A stretch of 64,000 nt of DNA from Bradyrhizobium sp. 132 (GTDB lineage: Bacteria; Pseudomonadota; Alphaproteobacteria; Rhizobiales; Xanthobacteraceae): contig NZ_JADPKY010000194.1 in NCBI RefSeq assembly GCF_023074185.1, forward strand, positions 27,014 to 91,013, given 5' to 3'. Of the stretch, positions 14,943 through 23,136 are shown piece after piece (position 1 is the first letter of the stretch; every line of letters starts with the position of its first letter). The notes below the pieces were generated by a model that was not told where the DNA came from, made no database searches, and saw only the letters and a program-made list of their open reading frames with translations. The position numbers and the translations under genes were made by a program.

Positions 14943-15395
14943 TCAGCCGGCCGTATCGATCACCATCTCGACCAGCTTGGCCATCTTTTCGCGCGTCAGG
15001 TCGCCCGAGTTGGAGATGTACGGCTCCACGTCCGGCCCATATACGAAGGGAACTCCTTTCGACGTGCCGCTGTCACCGATCCTCGCCACTACGATGTTTC
15101 CGAACGCTGTCGTGATCGTGGTGGGCGCGCCATCTCCGACCTTGAAGGAGACGCCGACCGGGCGGTGGTCGTTCAGTTCGATCTGCGGCGCGAACGAGAA
15201 CTGATTGTCGGCGAAGTGCTCTTTTAATTCCGCCATAAAAGGGAGCACATGGCGCTCCATGGCGACCTTGCAGTGCTCGACATCTGCGGTGCGTTTTTCA
15301 GAGTTGGTGGCAGCGATTTCGGTCTGCCGGTTCTTCTCCGCCGCTGCGACCGCCGTCTTTGCGCTGAACTTGGCTGCGAGTTCCTGGGCGTTCAT
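14943..15395 (-). CDS. Conserved-looking hypothetical protein, 150 residues
   Basis: An unrecognised soluble protein. The first ~60 residues are charged and helical (AAAEKNRQTEIAATNSEK); the rest is mixed strand and helix (FSFAPQIELNDHRPVGVSFKVG, then ITTAFGNIVVARIGDSG). The ATG is at 15395. It sits between a histidine kinase and a receiver protein, all on the minus strand. No function is proposed. Confidence 0.65.
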   Translation of the reverse strand: MNAQELAAKFSAKTAVAAAEKNRQTEIAATNSEKRTADVEHCKVAMERHVLPFMAELKEHFADNQFSFAPQIELNDHRPVGVSFKVGDGAPTTITTAFGNIVVARIGDSGTSKGVPFVYGPDVEPYISNSGDLTREKMAKLVEMVIDTAG

Positions 15396-15529
15396 TTTGT
15401 TTGTTCCTTGGGATCTTCATGACCCGAGCAACAGATACGCCGCGAGTGTGTTTTCTTGGCGGCTCTTTGCGAGATCGCCGAATGAAGCTGCTGCAGCGAA
15501 GGGCTCGACAGTCGAGATCGATCCATATG

Positions 15530-15916
15530 CTATGTTGCGGATGATCCGGCGTGATCGGTCAATCTGCGAAGCGTCGCCACGACCTCGGGACCGCGATATG
15601 GCTTTGCCATGAACTCGCTCCCGGAAGGTAGATCGCCGGGCCCCACTCTCACGAAGCCGGACGTGGCGAGTATCTTGATGGGTGGCCACCGGTCCCGGAC
15701 GAAGCTGGCGAGCTTCAGCCCATCCATCGAACCCGGCATCTGGACATCGGTGAAGACGACGTGGATATCGGAACGGGCCTCGAGAATCGCGATGGCCTGG
15801 TCGGCGTTGCCCGCCTGGACGACTTCGAAGCCTGCCTGCTCGATCATGTCGGCGGCATCCATCCGGAGCAGGTATTCGTCTTCCACGATCAGGATCACGG
15901 GAACTAGATGCGCCAT
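15530..15916 (-). CDS. Single-domain response regulator (receiver)
   Basis: A 128-residue CheY-like receiver. ILIVEDEYLLRMDAADM carries the acidic pair, VVFTDVQMPGSMDGLKLA the phosphoacceptor Asp (~residue 55), ILATSGF the Ser/Thr switch, and FMAKPY the conserved Lys-Pro. No output domain follows. The start at 15916 is favoured by a GGAGG site seven bases upstream; the longer frame to 16069 is rejected because it reads into the kinase region without its own site. Its partner is probably the PAS kinase just upstream. Confidence 0.87.
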   Translation of the reverse strand: MAHLVPVILIVEDEYLLRMDAADMIEQAGFEVVQAGNADQAIAILEARSDIHVVFTDVQMPGSMDGLKLASFVRDRWPPIKILATSGFVRVGPGDLPSGSEFMAKPYRGPEVVATLRRLTDHAGSSAT

Positions 15917-16001
15917 CTGAAAGCCTCCGGCCCATTCCTGCAGTCGGGCAGAGATTTGTTTTGTCCCTCTCCATGCTCGAAAGATTGTCGCGCGGGATTC
16001 G

Positions 16002-17126
16002 TCATGACGCAGCCGTTGCCAGCGGCATTTTGAAAACGAACCTGGTCTCTTCCGCCGTGGAGGTGACATCGATCCGGCCGCCGTGGGCCTGCGCTATCTG
16101 GGAGGCGATGTGGAGTCCAAGTCCGAGACCCTGCCGGCTATCGCGGACGTCGCCCCGAAAGAACGGCTCGAACAGTCTTTCCATCGCACTCGCTGGAATG
16201 GGCTCGCCGGCATTCGCGACCCACAGCCTTAACTCGCCGCCCTCGGTCTCCGCTCCGACCCGGACGGGCCGATCCGGGGCTCCATGCGTCAGGGCGTTGC
16301 CGACCAGATTGGATAAGAGCTGCCCCAAGCGAGCGCGGTCGCAGTTCACCGGCTCCGCGATGTCGAAGCTCGTCTCGATCATGCGCTCCGGAGATGAAGT
16401 CCGTAGTTCGTCGACGACCTGCTCGAGGATCGGCTCCAGCGGCTGCGTGGCGTCGCGATTCAGCACGATACCGCTGCCAAGCCGCCCACGCGCGAAATCC
16501 AGCACGTCGTCAATCAGGTCCGACATGCGGGTGACGGTAGTGTTGATCATATCGAGGACGCGTAGATGCTTGTGTTCCTGCAGCGCGCCGGAGCGCTGCA
16601 GGATCCGTGCGCCGGCGCTTATCGCTGCGAGCGGGTTGCGGAGGTCGTGTCCGAGCACGGCGATGAACTGGTCGCGAAGTTCAGCCGTCTCGCGCTCGGT
16701 GGCGAGACCCTTCTGCAACTGCAACCTCGATTCCACCAGTTCGCGTTCGTAGCGCCGTCGGTCGGTGGCCTTGATCACCACGACCGCCGTCAAGAGAAGC
16801 GAGCCGTCGGCATCGCGGCGTTCGGAGGCGTTCGCTATGACAGGCAGCCGCTCGCCGGCGGCGGTCTCGAAATCCAGGGCGAACTCGTTGAAGAAACCCT
16901 GCATCCGCAGCAAAGGTGCGATGTGGGTTTCGTAGTAGATCCGGCCGGCCATGTTGAGGAATTGATGGAGGCGTCGACCGATGAACCCGTCGGCGTGGAC
17001 ACCCGTCCACGCTGTCAAGGTGGCGTTGACCTTCGTGATGCGCCCGTCAGGTCCCATCGTGAGGTAGCCGCAAGGGGCGTTATCGAACAGATCTCTGTAT
17101 TCGTTGGTGGGAAGGAGATCAGACAT
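16002..17126 (-). CDS. PAS-domain histidine kinase coupled to an RsbQ-like hydrolase
   Basis: A 374-residue soluble kinase. Residues ~8-125 form a PAS domain with a PAC-type tail (ELVESRLQLQKG follows as coiled coil). The HisKA box is FIAVLGHDLRNPLAAISAG (His ~163), followed by an HATPase domain with LSNLVGNALTHG, FEPFFRGDVRDSRQGLGLGLHIASQIAQAHGG. The start overlaps the end of the upstream hydrolase gene by eight bases. In Bacillus, RsbQ works with the PAS domain of RsbP to sense energy stress. Here the hydrolase is paired with a PAS kinase instead, so a similar ligand-delivery sensor is inferred. Confidence 0.87.
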   Translation of the reverse strand: MSDLLPTNEYRDLFDNAPCGYLTMGPDGRITKVNATLTAWTGVHADGFIGRRLHQFLNMAGRIYYETHIAPLLRMQGFFNEFALDFETAAGERLPVIANASERRDADGSLLLTAVVVIKATDRRRYERELVESRLQLQKGLATERETAELRDQFIAVLGHDLRNPLAAISAGARILQRSGALQEHKHLRVLDMINTTVTRMSDLIDDVLDFARGRLGSGIVLNRDATQPLEPILEQVVDELRTSSPERMIETSFDIAEPVNCDRARLGQLLSNLVGNALTHGAPDRPVRVGAETEGGELRLWVANAGEPIPASAMERLFEPFFRGDVRDSRQGLGLGLHIASQIAQAHGGRIDVTSTAEETRFVFKMPLATAAS

Positions 17127-17907
17127 AGGCCCTGATGGCCGAGACGACCTCCGCCGGCGCGCTCAGGTTCGGACAGTGTCCGGTGGCTTCGAGAAAGACG
17201 ATCTCGCTTCCCGGGATCTGGCTCCTGACGAACTTGCCGACCGTCTCCGAGGCGATGATGTCCTCGCTGCACTGGAGAATAAGGGTTGGAATCGTAACCT
17301 TGGAAAGATCGTTCCTGTTGTCCGAGGTGAAGGTCACTCGCGCAAATGCCTTTGCGATCTCTGGATCGGTGCGGCAGAAACTGTTGGTCAACTCCTCACC
17401 GAGTTCAGGCCGATCCGGATTGCCCATGATGGACGGCGCCATGGCGGCGGACCAACCCATGTGATTGTCTTCAAGGAACTCGAGCAGCTCCGCGATCTGC
17501 TTTTCGGTGAAGCCGCCCACGTACTCGCCGTCGTCGATGTATCTGGGAGACGGGCCGACCAGCACCATCCTTCCGAAAAGGCCGGGTGCTTTCAAAGAGG
17601 CCAGGAGGCCGATCATGGCGCTGACCGAATGGCCGACGAAGACAGCGTCCTCGAGGTTCAGATCGCGCCCGATTTCCACCAGGTCGTCGGCATAGCCGTG
17701 CAACGACGAATACTTGGACTTGTCATAAGCGGAAAGGTCGGACCCGCCGGCGCCGACATGGTCGAAAAGGACGACCTTGAAGTCGTCCTCGAACTCGGGC
17801 GCCACGAAACGCCACATGTTCTGGTCGCAGCCAAAACCGTGGGCGAAAATCATCCCCCGGCTGCCTCGCCCGGTGACGTGCACATTGTTTCTTGCTTGGA
17901 CGTTCAT
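17119..17907 (-). CDS. RsbQ-like alpha/beta hydrolase
   Basis: A 262-residue hydrolase close in pattern to RsbQ and the KAI2/D14 group: FAHGFGCDQNMWR near the start, DHVGAGGSDLSAYD, then VGHSVSAMIG with nucleophile Ser94, CSEDIIAS with Asp216 and ATGHCPNLS with His244. The stretch DPEIAKAFARVTFTSDNR and the GPSPRYI motif are also RsbQ-like. RsbQ is needed for PAS-dependent stress sensing, presumably by processing a small ligand. The overlap with the PAS kinase gene supports a joint role. Confidence 0.88.
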   Translation of the reverse strand: MNVQARNNVHVTGRGSRGMIFAHGFGCDQNMWRFVAPEFEDDFKVVLFDHVGAGGSDLSAYDKSKYSSLHGYADDLVEIGRDLNLEDAVFVGHSVSAMIGLLASLKAPGLFGRMVLVGPSPRYIDDGEYVGGFTEKQIAELLEFLEDNHMGWSAAMAPSIMGNPDRPELGEELTNSFCRTDPEIAKAFARVTFTSDNRNDLSKVTIPTLILQCSEDIIASETVGKFVRSQIPGSEIVFLEATGHCPNLSAPAEVVSAIRAYV

Positions 17908-17970
17908 TGATGATCACCGAATGTTGCTGGCGCGTCGACGCGACCCTCTAGGCTCGGGGATCAGAAAGGC

Positions 17971-17995
17971 AACAACCCTCGTTGCGAACTGTTCC
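17971..17995 (-). promoter_or_regulatory. Candidate EcfG-type promoter upstream of the RsbQ-like gene
   Basis: On the minus strand GGAAC (17995-17991) is followed after 16 bases by TGTT (17974-17971), close to the GGAAC-N16-CGTT pattern of alphaproteobacterial general-stress promoters. It lies about 64 bases before the hydrolase start. The -10 match is imperfect, and such short patterns occur by chance. Confidence 0.25.
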
Positions 17996-18077
17996 AATAC
18001 CACAACCTGAATTTGTGAAATGCCGTCGGAATTTGGTGCGGTACACGGCACGGCCGAGTCGAGCGCGCGCGTTGCAT

Positions 18078-18287
18078 CTAAACCAGATCTGGAGCCGGGG
18101 CGCTCCCGCCGCCGAGCACCTGGTCGAAATCGGCGGGATCGAATCGCCTTCCAAGGGCGTCTGTAATGTGCACCTGCCAGCCTTCGCTGTGGAGGGCGAG
18201 CGCCTTGGCGACAGTCGTGGCGGGGCTTAACCGAACGGTCTGGACCGTCTTCCCATCCTTCGAAGAGTGGACCGTGAATGCCGTCAT
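18078..18287 (-). CDS. Small hypothetical protein, 69 residues
   Basis: A small protein starting MTAFTVHSSKDGKTVQTVRL with beta-strand character, then a helix (TTVAKALALHSEGWQVHI) and DALGRRFDPADFDQVL. It is a compact, balanced sequence without a membrane segment. ATG 18287 is preceded by GAGG. A longer frame starts at 18335. It lies upstream of the RsbQ-like gene, on the same strand. Function unknown. Confidence 0.6.
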   Translation of the reverse strand: MTAFTVHSSKDGKTVQTVRLSPATTVAKALALHSEGWQVHITDALGRRFDPADFDQVLGGGSAPAPDLV

Positions 18288-18563
18288 GGGACCTCGATCG
18301 AGTGACCCTATACGCCGCCACGTCATCCGGGGCAATGAAGGCAGTGATTTGGCTCAAACAGGTGGACCAGGATTCGACTCGATTGATCTACCAAGTGATC
18401 GCAGCGGCTAGAAAATAGTCCGCGATCCGGAACAGGACTTCACCGGCCTCGCGAGCTCGCGCGGGTCGAATTCGGCTCCTACGAACGGCGCGGATGACGC
18501 AGGGCCCGCAGTGCTACTTCGATGCCGACCGAACTATCGGCAAGAGTGGGCGTTACCGACATC

Positions 18564-18845
18564 ATGTCAGACGCTTTTGACTACTTCCGTGCCTACGCTG
18601 TCCGGGCTCTTTGCAAGGCGCGATCGATGCCGCGCGGCAGGATGAAGCATCTGCAGCTGGTTGCCGGGCGAATTTACAATCTCCTCAAGAAGGAGGCCGC
18701 TTATAGCCTGAACACGCAGCACCTTGAGGACTTCCGGGCAGCGCAGAAACTTGAGGCATCTCTCGATCGCCGGCGCGATGACGGCCCACCCGCTGAAGGA
18801 GCCTTTGTTCCGGTGAGGCCGGGCGCGGAACGGGAGGCTCGTTGA
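18564..18845 (+). CDS. Small hypothetical protein upstream of polX
   Basis: A 93-residue basic protein: SDAFDYFRAYAVRALCKARS, then LQLVAGRIYNLLKKEAAY and HLEDFRAAQKLEASL, all amphipathic helices. The ATG at 18564 is preferred over 18522 because the residues before it look random. The stop touches the polX start (TGAGTGG), so the two are probably co-transcribed. No function is assigned. Confidence 0.6.
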   Translation: MSDAFDYFRAYAVRALCKARSMPRGRMKHLQLVAGRIYNLLKKEAAYSLNTQHLEDFRAAQKLEASLDRRRDDGPPAEGAFVPVRPGAEREAR

Positions 18846-20528
18846 GTGGCTTCCGTGGACGTTCGCACGATCGTCAGTCTCCTGCGAGAATACGCACAGC
18901 GGACGGCGTTGCGTGGCGGCAATCCTTACCGGGCGAAAGCCTATGCGCGGGCCGCTGACAGCCTGGCGGCCCTTGCCGTCCCTCTGGACGTGCTCATCGC
19001 CGAAGACCGGCTCACGGAAATCCCCGGCGTCGGGGAGGGGATCGCGGACGTCATCGCCAAGCTTCACGAGACAGGCACTCATCCGAGACTTGAGAAGCTC
19101 CGGAAGGAGATACCCGAGGGCGTGCTCGAGATGCTCGCCGTTCCCGGCCTCCGCCCCGAGAAGGCGCTCCGGCTCTACAAGGATCTCGGCATCACTTCGC
19201 TCGCGGAGTTGGAGGCCGCCGCCAAGGACGACCGCATCAAGAGGGCCAAAGGCCTCGGCGCGGCGCTGCAGACCAAGATTCTGCAGAATCTCGCCATCGC
19301 GAAAAGCGGAGAAGGTCGCCTCCATCTGCACCGTGCGGCCGCCCTGCTCTCGCACGCCAAGGATTCGCTTCGGAAGGCCCGGCCGGAGCTCAAGCGGGTG
19401 ACGATCGCAGGCGACTTCCGCCGCGGCTGCGAACTCGTCGGCGACCTCACGATCGTCGCGGAGGCTGCCAAGATCGAGAAGGCGGCGAATGCTTCGGCGG
19501 CGGACGGACTGCAGATCCGTTTGTCCGACCGCAACCACTTCGGCGCCGCCCTTCTTTTCGGCACCGGCTCAGCCGCTCACATCGAGAGGCTCCAGGCTTT
19601 GGCCGCGGAGAAAGGAATGCGGCTGGAGAGCGACGGGTTGCACAAGGGTCGCACCCTGATCGGCGGCGACGAGGCCCAGATCTATAGCGCCCTCGACCTG
19701 CCGTTCATCGATCCTGAACTGCGGGAGGGGCGCGGAGAGGTCGAACTGGCTCAGAAGGGCAAGCTGCCGAAGCTCGTCACCGACAAGGACTTGCGCGGAA
19801 TCCTTCATTGCCACACGGACGCCTCCGACGGCACGGAGACCCTGGAGACGATGGCCAAGGCCACGCGCCAGCGCGGTTTTGAATATTTCGGGGTCGCCGA
19901 CCATTCCAAGTCCGCGCACTACGCAGGCGGCCTCTCCGTGGAGGAGATCGCGCAGCAGCACCGGGAAGCCGACCGACTGAACAAGCGCTTTGGCAAGGAT
20001 TTCCGGATCCTCAAAGGCATCGAGTCCGACATCCTGGCGGACGGATCGCTCGACTATCCGGATGAGGTGCTGGAGCGCTTCGATTTCGTGGTCGCGAGCA
20101 TACACGGCCGCTTCAAACTGGACCTCAAGGCGCAGACGCAGCGGCTGCTTCGTGCTATCTCCAACCCTCACACCACCATCATCGGCCACATGACCGGGCG
20201 CCAGCTGCAGCGGCGACCAGGCTACGAAATCGATATCGAGAAGGTGCTGCGGGCCTGCGCCAAGCATGACGTCGCCGTCGAGATCAACGCTCACCCATGG
20301 CGGCTCGACCTGGACTGGCGCTGGCACCAGACGGCCCTCGACTTCGGCTGCATACTGAGCATCAATCCGGACGCGCACTCGATCCCCGAGCTCGACCACA
20401 TGCACTGGGGCGTCCAGATGGCGCGCAAGGGCGGTGTCCCCGCCGACCGCGTCCTCAACGCGATGCCTCTTCCGGAAATCACGCGCTACCTCCGCCAGAA
20501 GCGGCGCTCATTCGCCCGGGCCGCCTGA
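18846..20528 (+). CDS. polX: PolX-family protein: HhH, degenerate polymerase domain, PHP exonuclease domain
   Basis: A 560-residue protein of bacterial PolX layout. Helix-hairpin-helix repeats lie near residues 45-110 (EIPGVGEGIADVIAKL). The nucleotidyltransferase motif reads AGDFRRGCELVGDLTIV (188-204), where active PolX enzymes have a GS start and a D-x-D pair; here the second Asp is Thr202. The PHP domain (~320-560) keeps its metal residues: HCHTDASDG, DHSKSAHYAGG, GIESDIL, ASIHGRF, GHMTGR, EINAHP and NPDAHS. It therefore probably retains nuclease activity while polymerase activity is doubtful. The start is GTG 18846. The stop overlaps the MOSC start (TGATG). Confidence 0.88.
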   Translation: MASVDVRTIVSLLREYAQRTALRGGNPYRAKAYARAADSLAALAVPLDVLIAEDRLTEIPGVGEGIADVIAKLHETGTHPRLEKLRKEIPEGVLEMLAVPGLRPEKALRLYKDLGITSLAELEAAAKDDRIKRAKGLGAALQTKILQNLAIAKSGEGRLHLHRAAALLSHAKDSLRKARPELKRVTIAGDFRRGCELVGDLTIVAEAAKIEKAANASAADGLQIRLSDRNHFGAALLFGTGSAAHIERLQALAAEKGMRLESDGLHKGRTLIGGDEAQIYSALDLPFIDPELREGRGEVELAQKGKLPKLVTDKDLRGILHCHTDASDGTETLETMAKATRQRGFEYFGVADHSKSAHYAGGLSVEEIAQQHREADRLNKRFGKDFRILKGIESDILADGSLDYPDEVLERFDFVVASIHGRFKLDLKAQTQRLLRAISNPHTTIIGHMTGRQLQRRPGYEIDIEKVLRACAKHDVAVEINAHPWRLDLDWRWHQTALDFGCILSINPDAHSIPELDHMHWGVQMARKGGVPADRVLNAMPLPEITRYLRQKRRSFARAA

Positions 20529-21091
20529 TGCCGAAGCCGCACCCGCTCTCCTTGGAGGGCACAGTGGTCGCAGTTGCCGCCGATCGCGGTCACCACTTCA
20601 GCAAGCCCCCTCAGGATCGGATCGTGCTGGAGGAAGGCCACGGCGTCCAAGGCGACGCCCACGCCGGCCCATTCGTCCGGCACCGTTACCTTGCCCGCCG
20701 CCGGCCACGCCTGCCCAATCTCCGGCAGGTTCACCTGATCCCGTCCGAACTCTTCGCGACGCTACTTAAAGCCGGCTTCGAGGTCGGCGCCGGCGACCTC
20801 GTCGAGAACATCAGCACCGCCGGCTTGGCCCTCGAGCGGATGCCGCTCGGCACCCTCATCGAATTAGGTCCCATGGCCATCGTCGAGCTGACCGGTCTCC
20901 GGACGCCCTGTGTCCTCATCGACCGCTTCCGGGCCGGCCTTAAGCAACAGGTGCTCTCGTCGGCGGAAACGGGCCCTCCGTTCAAATCCGGGGTGTTGGG
21001 CGTGGTACGGGCCGGCGGGATGGTCGCGGCTGGTGATACTGCGCGGATTCGCCTTCCGTCCTCCTCGTTTCGGCCTCTGCCGGCCGTGTAG
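20528..21091 (+). CDS. MOSC domain protein
   Basis: A 187-residue MOSC-type protein, related to the sulfur-carrier domain of molybdenum cofactor sulfurases and YiiM. Typical stretches are HGVQGDAHAG, RQVHLIPSELF, VGAGDLVENISTAGLALERMPLGT and LTGLRTPCVLID, the last holding the conserved Cys. The ATG at 20528 overlaps the polX stop. Its C-terminal ~45 residues are duplicated as a decayed fragment at 24308-24445. The substrate is unknown. It sits between polX and a ligase gene 12 bases downstream. Confidence 0.83.
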   Translation: MPKPHPLSLEGTVVAVAADRGHHFSKPPQDRIVLEEGHGVQGDAHAGPFVRHRYLARRRPRLPNLRQVHLIPSELFATLLKAGFEVGAGDLVENISTAGLALERMPLGTLIELGPMAIVELTGLRTPCVLIDRFRAGLKQQVLSSAETGPPFKSGVLGVVRAGGMVAAGDTARIRLPSSSFRPLPAV

Positions 21092-21103
21092 AAAGACCCT
21101 ACC

Positions 21104-22051
21104 ATGGCCCGAAAATCGACCCTGCCATATCGCCTGCAGCCCATGCTGGCCACGTTGACGGATGCGCCGTTCGACGATCCCGATTGGGTCTTCGAGGACA
21201 AATTCGATGGTTTCCGCATGGTCGCGGAAATCCGGCGTGGTCGGGTCGCGCTCTACAGCCGCAACGGGAAAATCATCAGCCACTCCTATGTCGAGGTCGC
21301 GAAGGCGCTCGAGGGCGTGAAGGCGGACGCCGTGATCGATGGCGAGCTCGTCGCGATCGGCAAGGACGGCGCATCCCATTTCCAGTTGCTCCAGAACGCC
21401 TTGCGCCACGAGGCCAAGCTCTTGTACTGCGCGTTCGACCTCATGTTCGCGGGGGGCGAAGACCTGCGCGCGCTGCCACTCCTCGAGCGCAAGAAGCGGC
21501 TAAAGGCGATCCTGCCGCGCCACAAGCTGCTCGCGTTCAGCAACCACCGCAAAGGCAAGGGAACGAAGTTTTTTGCAGAAGCCGAGCGGAGGCATCTCGA
21601 AGGAATCATGGCCAAGCGCGCCGATAGCCCGTACGCGTCCGGACGCCGGACCGCCGATTGGCTGAAGGTGAAGACGGCGCAGCGGCAGGAGGTCGTGATC
21701 GCCGGCTTCACGGCGCCGCGGCGAACCCGGCCATTCTTCGGCGCCCTCGTGCTGGCGGTACGCGAAGGCGACGCATGGCGGTACATCGGCCACGTCGGCA
21801 CCGGCTTCAGTCACCAGGTTCTCGAAGAGCTTCACGGCAAGCTCGTGAAGCTCAAGACAGGCAAGTCCCCGTTCCCCGCCAAGGTGAAGGATGAGCAAGT
21901 CACCACCTGGGTCCGTCCTTCGTTGGTCGCGGAAGTGAAGTTCGCCGAGTGGACCAGCAAGGGGGAGCTGCGTCAGCCGGTCTATCTCGGCCTGCGGTCC
22001 GACAAGAAGGCCAGGGACGTCGCTCGCGAAAAGAGTTGGTCGCGAAAATAA
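21104..22051 (+). CDS. ATP-dependent DNA ligase, second LigD ligase-domain type
   Basis: A 315-residue stand-alone ligase. Motif I is EDKFDGFRMVAEI (Lys ~33), motif III AFDLMFAGG, motif IV EGIMAKRADSPYASG and motif V DWLKVKT. The OB-fold half ends with WVRPSLVAEVKFAEWTSKGELRQPVYLGLR, the usual LigD finish. It differs clearly from the first ligase at 12537, so the two are paralogues rather than a recent duplication. As with that gene, the polymerase and phosphoesterase modules are absent. No Ku gene is in the window. Confidence 0.88.
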   Translation: MARKSTLPYRLQPMLATLTDAPFDDPDWVFEDKFDGFRMVAEIRRGRVALYSRNGKIISHSYVEVAKALEGVKADAVIDGELVAIGKDGASHFQLLQNALRHEAKLLYCAFDLMFAGGEDLRALPLLERKKRLKAILPRHKLLAFSNHRKGKGTKFFAEAERRHLEGIMAKRADSPYASGRRTADWLKVKTAQRQEVVIAGFTAPRRTRPFFGALVLAVREGDAWRYIGHVGTGFSHQVLEELHGKLVKLKTGKSPFPAKVKDEQVTTWVRPSLVAEVKFAEWTSKGELRQPVYLGLRSDKKARDVAREKSWSRK

Positions 22052-22078
22052 GGGCAGCGGAGGCGGAAAGTCTCGGAT

Positions 22079-22903
22079 TTAGCCTGCTTCGCGCTCGGTT
22101 GCCGAAGGCCACGGCGGCAGGGGCGGCAACCCGAGAGCCTTGCGGACGGGTCCGAACGACCGGCGGTGAACTGCGCATGCACCAAGCCTGGCAAGAGCTT
22201 CGTAATGAGCAGGCACGGGGTAGCCCTTATGATCCGCGAAGCCGTAGCCGGGGTGACGAATGTCGAGAGTCCGCATGACCGTGTCGCGTTCGACTTTCGC
22301 CAGGATTGACGCAGCAGCGATGCTGGCGGACTTGGCGTCGCCCTTGATGATGGCCTGCTGGGGCAGGTCGATCTCCTTCAACCGCTTCGCGTCGATCAGC
22401 AAGTGCTGCGGCCTCAACCCTAGCCCTCGGACTGCACGCTGCATGGCTTGGATGCCCGCCCAATAGATGTTGATCGTGTCGATTTCCTCGACCTCTACGA
22501 ACGCCACACACCAACTCTCTGCCTTTGCCTTGATCTCCTTCGCGAGTTCTTCGCGAGCCGCGGCGTCGAGTTTCTTCGAGTCGTCGATCCCGACTATCCG
22601 CGTGCCGGGTTTCAGGATCACAGCGCCAGCGGAGACCGGCCCGGCGAGCGGGCTCATTCCAGCCTCGTCCACGCCCGCCACGGCATGAAGGCCGCTCTCC
22701 CAGAGAGAGGTTTCGAAACTGAGCATCTTGCGGAGGCGCTGCCCTTCGGACCTGTTTTCGAAGCGCCGTTTGTCGATCGAAGCCAGGATGGCTCGGGCTC
22801 CCGCGCGGGTGTCGGCCCGCAAGATCTGCTCGACACTGACCTCGAGCGGTCTTTTCTCGACGACATAGCGCTGACGCAGCACATCGAGGGAATATCGGGA
22901 CAT
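22079..22903 (-). CDS. rnhB: Ribonuclease HII with N-terminal extension
   Basis: A 274-residue protein. After a ~75-residue N-terminal extension comes the RNase HII core: VAGVDEAGMSPLAGPVSAGAVIL with the first catalytic acids, IDDSKKLDAAARE, LLIDAKRL, and KGDAKSASIAAASILAKVERD, then HPGYGFADHKGYPVPAHYEAL. It removes ribonucleotides from DNA. The extension is unlike the common ~200-residue enzyme and suggests an accessory paralogue rather than the housekeeping copy; that is inference. It is transcribed against the flanking ligase and topoisomerase genes. Confidence 0.88.
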   Translation of the reverse strand: MSRYSLDVLRQRYVVEKRPLEVSVEQILRADTRAGARAILASIDKRRFENRSEGQRLRKMLSFETSLWESGLHAVAGVDEAGMSPLAGPVSAGAVILKPGTRIVGIDDSKKLDAAAREELAKEIKAKAESWCVAFVEVEEIDTINIYWAGIQAMQRAVRGLGLRPQHLLIDAKRLKEIDLPQQAIIKGDAKSASIAAASILAKVERDTVMRTLDIRHPGYGFADHKGYPVPAHYEALARLGACAVHRRSFGPVRKALGLPPLPPWPSATEREAG

Positions 22904-23136
22904 GGAAGCTTTCGTGGAGACTGACTGTGGGGAGCGTGTCGGTGAACTTCGTGGCGATTGTCTGAAGCTAAGCTACGCCGCCGAATAACTCGCAGCGCCT
23001 TGTCGAAAAGCAACAGGCCCGGCCTTCACCTGAGACGGATTGCTTCCACCGATCTCAGAACGGAACTAACCGGGGTCTTCATCCCTTTAGGGAGGAGTGG
23101 AGCCTCGATCCCAGGGTGCTTCCGAGGGACAGGCCC

